Shown in pieces: positions 16,071 to 26,126 of a stretch of 64,000 nt of DNA. The notes under the pieces were generated by a model, which did not search any database, was not told the origin of the DNA, and saw only the letters and a program-made list of their open reading frames with translations. The stretch covers positions 124,001 to 188,000 of the forward strand of contig NZ_JAIMCB010000004.1 in the NCBI RefSeq assembly GCF_025499425.1, written 5' to 3'. How positions within the stretch are numbered: position 1 is the stretch's first letter; every line of letters begins with the position of its first letter. Position numbers and translations under genes: made by a program. The DNA comes from Acidiferrimicrobium sp. IK (lineage in GTDB: Bacteria > Actinomycetota > Acidimicrobiia > Acidimicrobiales > Palsa-688).

Positions 16071-17168
16071 TCAGCCCTCGCCGTCGCGGCTCGTGCGGCT
16101 GCGGATCCGCACGACCCGTCGGCGTCGGCCCTTGCCGGGGTCAGCGTTGCGGTCGGTGTCACCGCCGCCGGGTCCGACGTCCCCGCCGCGGGCGGGACCG
16201 CCAGCAGCCTCGACGCCGACGTCGATGGCGGCAGGGTCACCGGCGGCGGGAACTCCGGCGCCGGCGACGGGACCACTCTCGGTCGTCACCGCCCCCGACC
16301 CGCTGCCGTCCGCGGCGTCGATCGGACCGGGCCCGTCTTCCTCCGGGTCGACCCGATCGTCAGGGCCGCCGGCGGCGGTGGCCGGGACTGGCGAGGGCGG
16401 CGCTACCGGCTTCACGGACGGCGTCGGGGTCGGCCTGGCGCGCGAACCGCCCTTGGGTCGCCCTTCCGGCGACCCGGCCGGGCCGGCTTCGGCACCGCCG
16501 TCGGTGGTGACGCGCACCACCTCGTGGACCGCCGGTGAGTCGATCGCCGCGACCGGCGGCGCGATGGCGTCCTTGGCCGCCGAGGCCAGGGCGATCGCCC
16601 TGGGGTCAAGCTCTACTATCCCCTCCTCGAGGAGAGACTTCATGACCCGGCACACGTCGAAGTCGGACATGTTCAGGGTCCGGCTGATGGCCCGCAGGCT
16701 CCGGCGGCCGTCGACCACGGTCAGCATCCGCCAACGCTCCTGGTCGATGGTGACCTGGGAAGCAGACAGGTCATCGACCAGGTGTGGTTGGAGATCGAGC
16801 GATGGAATGAGCTCTTGGAGCTCCTGCCACTCCTGCAGGCGCTTACGGGCCCGGGACAAGACGGTGTCCACCCGCAGCCTGGTGGTCGAGGGCAGCGAGC
16901 TGGGCCGGCCGGGCTGGAACTCGAAGCCGCCCCGCTCCGCGTCGAGCATCTCGAAGCAGATCTCCTCGAGCCGGCCGCGGACATCACCGCTGGCTGCTGC
17001 GGCCTGATGCTCCGACTGGTCGGCGCCCACCAGCGAGCCCTCTTCGAGGAAGAGGTTCGCCGCGAACGATCGGCTCCTGACGTGGAGCCGGCCGGTCAGC
17101 TGCTGGCGAGCGAGAAGGCGAAGGACCTCGGAGAAATCGAGGACATCGAAGGTTCCCTGGAGCGGCAT
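16071..17168 (-). CDS. DUF4388-domain protein with disordered basic tail
   Basis: A protein of 365 residues. It opens with MPLQGTFDVLDFSEVLRLL and LTGRLHVRSRSFAANLFLEEGSLVGA, the usual DUF4388 beginning. A region of about 70 residues follows that looks like a winged helix (MLTVVDGRRSLRAISRTLNMSDFDVCRVMKSLLEEGIVEL). The last 150 residues are Pro/Gly/Asp-rich and end in a strongly basic patch (GRRRRVVRIRSRTSRDG). DUF4388 proteins (PatA-like) often accompany two-component or gliding systems, but none is nearby. The tail may bind nucleic acid or membrane. Function unknown. Confidence 0.75.
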   Translation of the reverse strand: MPLQGTFDVLDFSEVLRLLARQQLTGRLHVRSRSFAANLFLEEGSLVGADQSEHQAAAASGDVRGRLEEICFEMLDAERGGFEFQPGRPSSLPSTTRLRVDTVLSRARKRLQEWQELQELIPSLDLQPHLVDDLSASQVTIDQERWRMLTVVDGRRSLRAISRTLNMSDFDVCRVMKSLLEEGIVELDPRAIALASAAKDAIAPPVAAIDSPAVHEVVRVTTDGGAEAGPAGSPEGRPKGGSRARPTPTPSVKPVAPPSPVPATAAGGPDDRVDPEEDGPGPIDAADGSGSGAVTTESGPVAGAGVPAAGDPAAIDVGVEAAGGPARGGDVGPGGGDTDRNADPGKGRRRRVVRIRSRTSRDGEG

Positions 17169-17305
17169 TGCCCCACCATCTTGCCAGCCGAGCCCCCGCC
17201 GCGGGGCGTACCCGGGCGGTCATCGGCCACTCGCCCGGCTCCGTCGGGGCGACTCACCGCGGTCTCGGCGAGGGGACTTGGGCCTCCCGGCCTGACCGGA
17301 CCGCG

Positions 17306-17788
17306 CTACTGCTCGATCTGGACGGAAGCGACATACCATCCCCCGCTCGGCGCGGGTACGGCGTTGAGCTCGTAGAGACCGCCGGTCGCGCTGGAGCGGT
17401 CAGCGTAGGTGCAGGTGACCGGCGGGTTGCCGTCACTGCAGCCACGGAACTGCAGATCCTTCGACGGGACGGCGAAGAGGCCGGCGACAGCGGAGGGGGC
17501 GGCGACGGTCCCGGCTCGGGCCCGGTCGCCCTGAACCCACTCATAGACCAGCGCTGCTGCCGCTGCGGCCGGAGTGGTCTGGGGAGCGACCGGGGCGAAC
17601 ACCGTCGTGGTCGTCGCCGCGCTGGTAGTCGGGGGTGCCTCGCTGGTCGTGGGGGCCGCCGCGGTGGTGGGGGCGGCCGCGGTGGTGGCCGTGCCGGGGG
17701 TCCCCGACCCCGTCGAGGTGCCGCATCCGCCGGCGGCCAGGGCCACGGCGAGCAGGGCAGCGGCGAGGGCGGTCGGTCCGGCGGGCAC
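17306..17788 (-). CDS. Small secreted lipoprotein of unknown function
   Basis: A protein of 160 residues from GTG 17788. The signal peptide ends in a lipobox, ALAAGGC, with the lipid-modified Cys near residue 22. A Thr/Ala/Pro-rich linker of about 50 residues (TTAAAPTT repeats), which would span the cell wall, leads to a small C-terminal domain with two Cys (FRGCSDGNPPVTCTY) that could form a disulfide. It is divergent from the LCP gene, which hints at a cell-envelope role. I recognise no family. Confidence 0.7.
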   Translation of the reverse strand: MPAGPTALAAALLAVALAAGGCGTSTGSGTPGTATTAAAPTTAAAPTTSEAPPTTSAATTTTVFAPVAPQTTPAAAAAALVYEWVQGDRARAGTVAAPSAVAGLFAVPSKDLQFRGCSDGNPPVTCTYADRSSATGGLYELNAVPAPSGGWYVASVQIEQ

Positions 17789-17915
17789 CCGCCGAGTCTC
17801 GCCGATCCACCCATCTGGCAGTGGGACGGGGTGCCATCTCCACGGGAATGGAGCCGACTAGCGTCTGCGCATCGTGGCGAGCAGACGGCATTGGTGACAG
17901 CAACATGGTGCGGGG

Positions 17916-19502
17916 GTGAATAAGCCCGTCGACCCGCACGATCCGGGTGCCGGTCGTTTCGGCCGATACCGGGCTCGGCACACGAAGAAGAAGGCCCCGG
18001 CCCGCACCACCGGACGCAAGGTCCTGCTCGGCGTCAACATCGTCGTGGCCACCTCCCTGGTCCTGGCCGGGTCCGCGTTCGGGTACGCCGAATGGCGCCT
18101 GCACGAGATCCGCCGGGTGCACATCCACTCGCTGACCGCCGTGGGCCACGACAGCCAGAGCACCAAGGTGGCGACGGCCAAGTCGTCGGCCGGGCCCCCG
18201 GAGACGATCCTGCTCGTCGGCAGCGACAGCCGCGCCGCGCTTAAAGGCACCGCGTCGGCGGGCCAGTACGGGTCCGCGACGCAGGTCAGCGGCGCCCGCT
18301 CGGACACGATCATCTTGGTCCGGCTGGTGCCGGCGACCAAGCAGATCGAGATGCTGTCGATCCCTCGCGACCTGTGGCTGCCGATAGCGGGTCTCGGGCA
18401 CCAGAAGATCAACGCCGCGCTGGGCGTCAGCCCCGATCTGCTGATCAGCACCATCCAGTCCCAACTCGGCATCGACGTAAACCACTACGTGGACATCGAC
18501 TTCCAGTCGTTCAAGGACATCTCCAACGCCATCGGCGGTGTCAGCGTGTACTTCCCGACGCCGGTGCGCGACGCGGAGGAGACCAACTTCAAGATCCCCG
18601 CCGCCGGGTGCGTTTCCCTCGTCGGCGACGAGGCGTTGGCCTTCGTCCGCAGCCGGATGTACCAGTACTACCTCGACGGGTCCTGGCATCAGGAGGGGGA
18701 GAGCGACCTCGCTCGCATCCAGCGCCAGCAGCTGTTCATCCGCAAGATGGTGGGCAAAGCGGAGCGCACCGGTTTGGGAAACCCGCTGACCCTCAACGCG
18801 ATCATCGGCGGGATCACCAAGAACCTCACCGTCGACGACTCTTTTTCGGTGACCGCGATGCTCAACTTGGCGCAGACCTTCCGCTCGGTCAACCCGGCCT
18901 CGATCCAGGGTGTGACCCTCCCTACCTATCCTGAGACGCTGCCGGGCCCCAACGACGTCTTGATGCCCCAAACCCAGCAGGACAAGGCCGTCATCCAGCA
19001 GTTCCTCAGCTTCGGGGAGACCCCGACGACGACGCCTCCCTCCACCCTGCCGGTCCTCGGGTCGACCACGACCTCCACGCTGCCCCCCACCACGGTGGCG
19101 GCGTCGTCGGTGGCCGTGCACGTGTACAACGGGTCGGGGGTGAGCGGGCAGGCCGGCGCGGCAGCCAGTGCACTGCGCAGCGCTGGTTTCGACGTGTTGA
19201 GCGTCGGCACCGCCTCCTCCTACAACCATCCCTCGACGATCATCCAATACAGCCCGGGCGAGCAGGCCGCCGCCGCGACCCTTCAGGCCCGGATCGGCGG
19301 GGGCGCCACCTTGGAGCAGGTCAGCGGTCTGGGCACCTCCCTGGACCTGATCACCGGCCAGTCCTACAGCGGTGTCGTCCCGGCCGGGTCCGCCCGTACC
19401 GGCGCTACCACGACCACCACCAGCACCACGGTGCCGGCCACCACGACCACCACCTACGCCCTGCCGGGGTCCCCAGCGACGGGCGCGCCGAGCTGCGACT
19501 GA
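17916..19502 (+). CDS. LytR-CpsA-Psr (LCP) family cell-wall glycopolymer ligase with LytR_C domain
   Basis: A protein of 528 residues from GTG 17916. A basic cytoplasmic N-terminus (RHTKKKAPARTTGRK) precedes one membrane helix (residues 36-56). The LCP domain follows, with ILLVGSDSR, ARSDTIILVRL, SIPRDLWLPIAG, KINAALG and ALAFVRSR. A Thr/Pro linker leads to a LytR_C domain near residue 395 (VAVHVYNGSGVSGQAGAAASAL). A second Thr-rich tail ends the protein. LCP enzymes transfer undecaprenyl-linked glycopolymers such as arabinogalactan or teichoic-type polymers to peptidoglycan. All key Arg and Asp positions appear intact. Confidence 0.92.
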   Translation: MNKPVDPHDPGAGRFGRYRARHTKKKAPARTTGRKVLLGVNIVVATSLVLAGSAFGYAEWRLHEIRRVHIHSLTAVGHDSQSTKVATAKSSAGPPETILLVGSDSRAALKGTASAGQYGSATQVSGARSDTIILVRLVPATKQIEMLSIPRDLWLPIAGLGHQKINAALGVSPDLLISTIQSQLGIDVNHYVDIDFQSFKDISNAIGGVSVYFPTPVRDAEETNFKIPAAGCVSLVGDEALAFVRSRMYQYYLDGSWHQEGESDLARIQRQQLFIRKMVGKAERTGLGNPLTLNAIIGGITKNLTVDDSFSVTAMLNLAQTFRSVNPASIQGVTLPTYPETLPGPNDVLMPQTQQDKAVIQQFLSFGETPTTTPPSTLPVLGSTTTSTLPPTTVAASSVAVHVYNGSGVSGQAGAAASALRSAGFDVLSVGTASSYNHPSTIIQYSPGEQAAAATLQARIGGGATLEQVSGLGTSLDLITGQSYSGVVPAGSARTGATTTTTSTTVPATTTTTYALPGSPATGAPSCD

Positions 19503-19534
19503 GCAGGCCCCGACCGGCAGTTGAGCTTCGGGGG

Positions 19535-19540
19535 TAGCGT
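19535..19540 (+). promoter_or_regulatory. Leaderless -10 element for the phosphoesterase gene
   Basis: TAGCGT, 6 nt before GTG 19547. Confidence 0.45.
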
Positions 19541-19546
19541 TCAGGT

Positions 19547-20233
19547 GTGAGGGTCCTGGCCGTCTCCGACGAGGCTGCCGACCGGCTTTGGACCGGGGGC
19601 GGGCCGCCGCTGGTCGCCGATCTGGTCGTTGGGTGCGGCGACGTGGACTTCGATCTGCTCGGCTGGCTCGGCGAGGCCACCGGGGCCCCGGTGGTCTTCG
19701 TCCCGGGAAACCACGACCCGGACGTGTCCGGCTACCGGCCCACCCGGTCCGGGCTGGTCGTCAGGGCCGGGTTCGTCACCTTCCCTCCGTGGCCGGCGGG
19801 AGCGGTCAACGCCGACGGGCGCGTCGTAGAGTCCTGCGGGCTGCGTATCGCCGGCCTCGGCGGCTGCTTGCGCTACCGGGACGGGCCCAACCAGTACACG
19901 CAGGCCCAGCAGCGCCGCCGCGGCCGCCGGCTGGTGCGCCGGGCCCGATGGGGTCACCTGCGCCGGCAGCCGGTCGACTTGGTGCTCGCTCACGCCGCCC
20001 CCCGCGGGCTCGGCGACGGGGACGACGCGCCCCACGTCGGTTTCGACGCGCTGCACCACCTGGCCAGGGCGTTACGGCCCCGGCTGCTGCTGCACGGCCA
20101 CGTGGCGCCGGCTCCCGGCGGCGGCGACCACTGGATCGGCGCGACCCGGGTGGTCAACGTCTTCGGCTCCAGGATCCTTCAGGTCCCCGCCGCCGACCCC
20201 GCCACCCGGCCGGCCCCGGTGGAAGGGCGCTGA
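19547..20233 (+). CDS. Calcineurin-like metallophosphoesterase
   Basis: A protein of 228 residues. It starts MRVLAVSDEAADRLW and has GCGDVDFDLL, the family signature VPGNHDPD, and a C-terminal pair DLVLAHAAPRG and LLLHGHVAP. These supply the Asp, Asn and His ligands of the dimetal centre. The first Asp motif, usually DxH, here reads SDEA, so one ligand may differ. The protein is likely a cytoplasmic phosphodiesterase or phosphatase of unknown substrate. It lies 3 bp ahead of the ParB-like gene and is surely co-transcribed with it. Confidence 0.82.
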   Translation: MRVLAVSDEAADRLWTGGGPPLVADLVVGCGDVDFDLLGWLGEATGAPVVFVPGNHDPDVSGYRPTRSGLVVRAGFVTFPPWPAGAVNADGRVVESCGLRIAGLGGCLRYRDGPNQYTQAQQRRRGRRLVRRARWGHLRRQPVDLVLAHAAPRGLGDGDDAPHVGFDALHHLARALRPRLLLHGHVAPAPGGGDHWIGATRVVNVFGSRILQVPAADPATRPAPVEGR

Positions 20234-20236
20234 CCC

Positions 20237-21082
20237 GTGCGCCGCAGCACCGGGTTCCCCGGGGTCGACGCCGGCGACGACTTCCAGCGGGTGCGGCGCC
20301 GGCAGGTGCTGGCCCACCTGGGGCGGCGGCTGCGGCGCGAACCCGACGACGTCGGCGTGGTGCTGCCCTACGACGAGGTGGTCTCCGCGCTCGGCGTGAT
20401 CGGCGAGCACCACGTCGGGCACCGGGTGGTGGCCCTCGACGCGGTCGTCGGCAGCGTCGACCGGCCCCGGGACTTCGACCGGACGTGGCGCCCGACGTCG
20501 GGACGCTCCCGCGAGCGCTGGGAGCGGATCGCCGCCGCCCAACGCCGGGGCGAGCCGATCCCGCCGATCTCGCTGTACCAGGTCGGCGACGTGTACTTCG
20601 TGCGCGACGGGCACCACCGGGTGTCGGTGGCCCGGGCCCTCGGCTCCAAGACCATCGAGGCCGACGTGACCGAGATCCGCACTCGGGTCCCGGCCGGCGA
20701 CATGCAGGTGCGGGCCGACCTGGTCATGAAGGACTACGAGCGGCTGTTTCGCGAGCGGGTCCCGCTGCCGGCGGGGATCCAGGCGACGCTGGTGGTCGAC
20801 GACCCGTGGAGCTGGTGCGAGCTGGCGGAGACGGTCGAGGCGTGGGGGTTCCGGCTGCTGCAATCCGAGCGCCGGCTGCTCAGCCGCTCCGAGGTGGCGC
20901 TGCGCTGGTACGACGACGAGTATCGGCGGGTCGTGCGCATGCTGCGCGCCGCGGATCTCATCGAGGACCGCACCGAGGTCGAGACCTACCTGACCATCGC
21001 GGCCGAGCGCTACCGGCTCATGCGCACCCATGATTGGAACGACGAGGTCATCGCCAAGCTACGCGCCGAGCTGCTCACCTGA
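20237..21082 (+). CDS. ParB/sulfiredoxin-fold domain protein
   Basis: A protein of 281 residues from GTG 20237, right behind the phosphoesterase gene. The central part, PPISLYQVGDVYFVRDGHHRVSVARALG (about residues 112-140), is the ParB N-terminal-type motif with the DGHHR box. An N-terminal basic stretch (RVRRRQVLAHLGRRLRR) and a helical C-terminus follow no known pattern. True ParB has a helix-turn-helix and a ParA partner, and neither is seen. A nucleotide-binding role (CTPase or kinase-like) is conceivable. This is a conserved actinobacterial protein type, function unknown. Confidence 0.72.
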   Translation: MRRSTGFPGVDAGDDFQRVRRRQVLAHLGRRLRREPDDVGVVLPYDEVVSALGVIGEHHVGHRVVALDAVVGSVDRPRDFDRTWRPTSGRSRERWERIAAAQRRGEPIPPISLYQVGDVYFVRDGHHRVSVARALGSKTIEADVTEIRTRVPAGDMQVRADLVMKDYERLFRERVPLPAGIQATLVVDDPWSWCELAETVEAWGFRLLQSERRLLSRSEVALRWYDDEYRRVVRMLRAADLIEDRTEVETYLTIAAERYRLMRTHDWNDEVIAKLRAELLT

Positions 21083-21106
21083 GCGTCGATCAGGGCGGCC
21101 GGCGCC

Positions 21107-22300
<1,194 letters not shown>

Positions 22301-22320
22301 GGAGGGTCCTTTCTGTCTCC

Positions 22321-23175
<855 letters not shown>

Positions 23176-23178
23176 GCC

Positions 23179-24120
23179 CTAGTCGTCCGATCCCGGGGCC
23201 GCGGCCCCGAACAGTTTGACGAAGATGAATGCGATGATCGCCACGGTGACGAAGATGAGCACCGAGATCGTCGACCCGAGACCCAGGTTGAGACCGGTGA
23301 AGAGGTTGTCGTAGGCGAGGAACGACACCGAGCCGGTGTTGTTCTGCCCTTTGGTGAGGATGTAGATGTTGTCGAAGACCCGAAAGGCGTCCAGGGTGCG
23401 GAACAGCACCGCCACGAGGATGGCCGGTTTCATGAGCGGCAGCGTGATGCTGTAGAAGCGCTGCCACGCGGAGGCGCCGTCCATGCGGGCCGCTTTGAGG
23501 AGGTCCTCGGAGACCAGCGACAGGCCCGCCAGCAGCAGCAGCGCCATGAACGGCGTGGTCTTCCACACTTCCGCCAGGATGATCACCGCGATCGACTCCC
23601 CGGTGTGGGTCAGGGGAGCACCGGTGCCGGTGATCACGTTGGCCAGGTAGCCGGTGCCGGGCGTCCAGGCGTACTGCCAGCCGTACGCCGCGACCACGGT
23701 GACCAGCCCGTAGGGGATGAGGATGAGCGTGCGGACCAGCCCTTTGCCAACCAGGGTGCGGTGCATGATCAACGCGAACACCATGCCGAGCACGAACTCG
23801 ATGGCTACCGAGACCACCGTGATGATCACGGTGATGAGGAAAGCCCTCCACCAGTAGTGGTTGCCGAGGACGGTCCCATAGTTGGAGAGGCCGATGAACT
23901 TCTGCAGGTTGGGGAAACGCAGGTCGTAACGTTCCAGGGAGAGGTAGATGGCGTAGGCCATCGGCGCCCCGGCCACCGCCAGCAACACGATGACCGCCGG
24001 GAGGCACAGCAGCCACCCGAGGTGCTCCTCGGCCCGGGCGCCTTTCGAGAGCCGCTTCTTGTCGCGCCTGTCGAGTTCGGGGGCGGGGGGCACCGGCGGC
24101 CGGTCGACGGTCGTGGTCAC
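23179..24120 (-). CDS. sugA: Sugar ABC transporter permease (SugA/MalF-like)
   Basis: A protein of 313 residues from GTG 24120, overlapping the lpqY stop as GTGA. A charged N-terminus (RRDKKRLSKGARAEEHLGW) precedes six predicted membrane segments. The EAA loop is VSEDLLKAARMDGASAWQ. It pairs with the SugB-like protein to form the import channel. The tight coupling and matching gene order support a single four-component importer. Confidence 0.9.
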   Translation of the reverse strand: MTTTVDRPPVPPAPELDRRDKKRLSKGARAEEHLGWLLCLPAVIVLLAVAGAPMAYAIYLSLERYDLRFPNLQKFIGLSNYGTVLGNHYWWRAFLITVIITVVSVAIEFVLGMVFALIMHRTLVGKGLVRTLILIPYGLVTVVAAYGWQYAWTPGTGYLANVITGTGAPLTHTGESIAVIILAEVWKTTPFMALLLLAGLSLVSEDLLKAARMDGASAWQRFYSITLPLMKPAILVAVLFRTLDAFRVFDNIYILTKGQNNTGSVSFLAYDNLFTGLNLGLGSTISVLIFVTVAIIAFIFVKLFGAAAPGSDD

Positions 24121-25403
24121 GGGATCAGCCCCTTCTGGTCGAGAGCGTCACGGATCTGCCCGGTGAGCGAGCTGAGGTTCGAGGCCGGCGAGATGGAGCC
24201 GGGAGGCGACAACGTGTGGGAGATGTAGATCGACACCGCCTGGTACTCGGGGGTCTTCGGCCGGACCGCGGCGGTGGTCAACTGCTGGAGGATGTCCTTG
24301 TAGAACGGGTACATGGCGACGAACTCGGGGGCCGGGTTCTGGTAGAGGGAGGTGAGCGTCGGCGGCAGGCCGCCCTTGACCGCCGCCTCGAGCTGGTTGG
24401 CGGGGTCGCGCAGGCACAAGACGGCCTGCCGGGCGAGGGCGGCGTGCTTGGAGTACGAGCTCACCGTCAAGTCGATGCCGCCCAGCGTGGAGTGCAGCGG
24501 CAAGCTGGTGGATACCTGCGGGTAGGTGGTCCACTTGAAGTTCTTGAAAAGGGCCGGGTTGTCGGACTTCATCGACGGATAGACGAACGGATAGTTGATC
24601 TCGAACGCCGCCGTGCCGCCCTCCATCGCCAAACGGTTCTGATCCTCCTGCTGCACGGAGAGGGACGGGTCGGCGGCGGGGGAGTGGGCCAGTTGGCTCA
24701 TGATCTGCATCGCTTTCAGCGCCGGCGCCCCCATCGACGGAGCCGTCGAGTTGGCGTTGAGGATGCTGCCGCCGGCGCTGGCGACCAGCGAGTTGAACCA
24801 GACGGTGAGCCCCTCGTACTGGGCCCCTTGGATCTCGATGTAGTGGGGCTTTCCCTCTTTCGCCAGTTGCACCGCGTCGGCGATCATCTGCCCCCACGTC
24901 GCCGGCGGGTTGGGCACCAGGTCCGACCGGTACCAGAGCAGCTCGGTGTTGGAGCTCTGGGGCACCGCCACCAGCTTTCCGTTCCACATCGCGGTCTGCA
25001 GCGGGCCGGGGAGCGTGTCGGCCTCGACCTGCTGGGCCTCCGAGCCGGTCCAGGGAAGGATCCAGCCGGCTTCGGAGAACTCCGCCTCCCAAGTGACGTC
25101 CAGGCCCATGATGTCGATGCTCGAGTCGTGGGCCGCGAGCCGGCGCACCAGCTGCTGGCGTTGCAGGTCGGCGGCGCTCGGCAGCTTGTTGTAGACGATG
25201 CGGTACGCACCGTGGGAGGCCGCCGAGCACGCGTTGGCCGCGTCCTGGGTGGCGGGCGACGAGTCAGGCTCGTTGTAGTAGCTGAGCACCACCGGCCGGC
25301 CCGCGGCGCTGGCCGAACCGCACGCGGTCACCACCGACGCGCACAGCGCCAAGGAGGCCAACGCCCGGGCGGATCTGCCCGCCGTCCAACCAGTCTGTGT
25401 CAT
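24117..25403 (-). CDS. lpqY: Trehalose-binding lipoprotein, LpqY-like
   Basis: A protein of 428 residues from ATG 25403, with GGGGGG about 7 nt upstream. The signal peptide ends in lipobox SVVTAC. The body matches mycobacterial LpqY in several places: DIMGLDVTWEAEFSEAGW, ADTLPGPL, NTELLWYRSDLV, VWFNSLVASAGGS, CLRDPANQ and RPKTPEYQAVSI. In Mycobacterium tuberculosis, LpqY-SugABC recycles trehalose released when mycolates are attached to the wall. Gene order lpqY-sugA-sugB-sugC is the same here. A possible promoter (TTGATT, 15-bp spacer, TAAAGA) lies at 25456-25430. Ligand identity is inferred. Confidence 0.85.
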   Translation of the reverse strand: MTQTGWTAGRSARALASLALCASVVTACGSASAAGRPVVLSYYNEPDSSPATQDAANACSAASHGAYRIVYNKLPSAADLQRQQLVRRLAAHDSSIDIMGLDVTWEAEFSEAGWILPWTGSEAQQVEADTLPGPLQTAMWNGKLVAVPQSSNTELLWYRSDLVPNPPATWGQMIADAVQLAKEGKPHYIEIQGAQYEGLTVWFNSLVASAGGSILNANSTAPSMGAPALKAMQIMSQLAHSPAADPSLSVQQEDQNRLAMEGGTAAFEINYPFVYPSMKSDNPALFKNFKWTTYPQVSTSLPLHSTLGGIDLTVSSYSKHAALARQAVLCLRDPANQLEAAVKGGLPPTLTSLYQNPAPEFVAMYPFYKDILQQLTTAAVRPKTPEYQAVSIYISHTLSPPGSISPASNLSSLTGQIRDALDQKGLIP

Positions 25404-26035
25404 CGCACCCCCCGGTGGTCTCCGGCGTGTCTTTACCCTGCGCCTGGAGGAATCAAGCGGCTTTAGGGCAATATCGTCCGATCGTCGCCGCCGCCTCCGG
25501 CCGCCACACGGCCTACGTCGTTCTAGTGGTCTTGCACGTCGCCGCGTCCCTGGTCGGCTTCGGTGCCATTGCCCTGTCCGGGGTGTACGCGTCGACGGCC
25601 CGCCACATCGAGCGTCCCGGTGCGATGGAGGAGTCGATCCGCTACTTCCAAGCCCGCTCGATGGGCGAGTGGGCGTTGCTCGCGGTGCCGGTCCTCGGCG
25701 TGGCGGCCGTCGCCACCGACCCCGCCGGCGGCGGGCTGGGGCAGGCGTGGATCGCCATCGCGTTGACGCTGTGGGCCGTCGCGGTCGGCGTTGCGGCGGG
25801 CATGGCCAGGCCGGCAAGGTCGGCGCTGCGCGTCGCCCTGCGCAGCGGAGCGCCGCGAGCCGCCGAGCCGCAAGCGGCCGGGGCCTCCGCCACCCCCACC
25901 AGCGAGCCGGGGCCCGCGCTTGACGTGCCTGCTCTGCAGGCGGCCGCCACCAGGCTGGCGATCGCCGCTGCGGTGTGTGACGCGGCCTTCGTGCTGGCCG
26001 CCATCGACATGGTGCTCAAGCCGTGGGGACGGTAG
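25397..26035 (+). CDS. Small integral membrane protein (DUF2269-like)
   Basis: A protein of up to 212 residues. Four hydrophobic segments are visible: VVLVVLHVAASLVGFGAIAL, WALLAVPVLGVAAV, AWIAIALTLWAVAVGVAAGM and LAIAAAVCDAAFVLAAIDM. A Pro/Ala-rich loop lies before the last one. This resembles DUF2269 membrane proteins. The start is uncertain: GTG 25397 overlaps the divergent lpqY start, GTG 25427 is more comfortable, and GTG 25526 would cut the first helix. Function unknown. Confidence 0.6.
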   Translation: MSSHPPVVSGVSLPCAWRNQAALGQYRPIVAAASGRHTAYVVLVVLHVAASLVGFGAIALSGVYASTARHIERPGAMEESIRYFQARSMGEWALLAVPVLGVAAVATDPAGGGLGQAWIAIALTLWAVAVGVAAGMARPARSALRVALRSGAPRAAEPQAAGASATPTSEPGPALDVPALQAAATRLAIAAAVCDAAFVLAAIDMVLKPWGR

Positions 26036-26114
26036 CTGGACCGTAGGAACATGGAGTGTCGGTCAGCTGAGCGTCGGACGTCCAGCAGACATCCCACGGC
26101 CCCCGGGAAGGTCC

Positions 26115-26120
26115 TACGCT
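26115..26120 (+). promoter_or_regulatory. Leaderless -10 element for the E1 gene
   Basis: TACGCT, 6 nt before ATG 26127; it decides the start within a frame that stays open further upstream. Confidence 0.45.
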
Positions 26121-26126
26121 TCAAGC

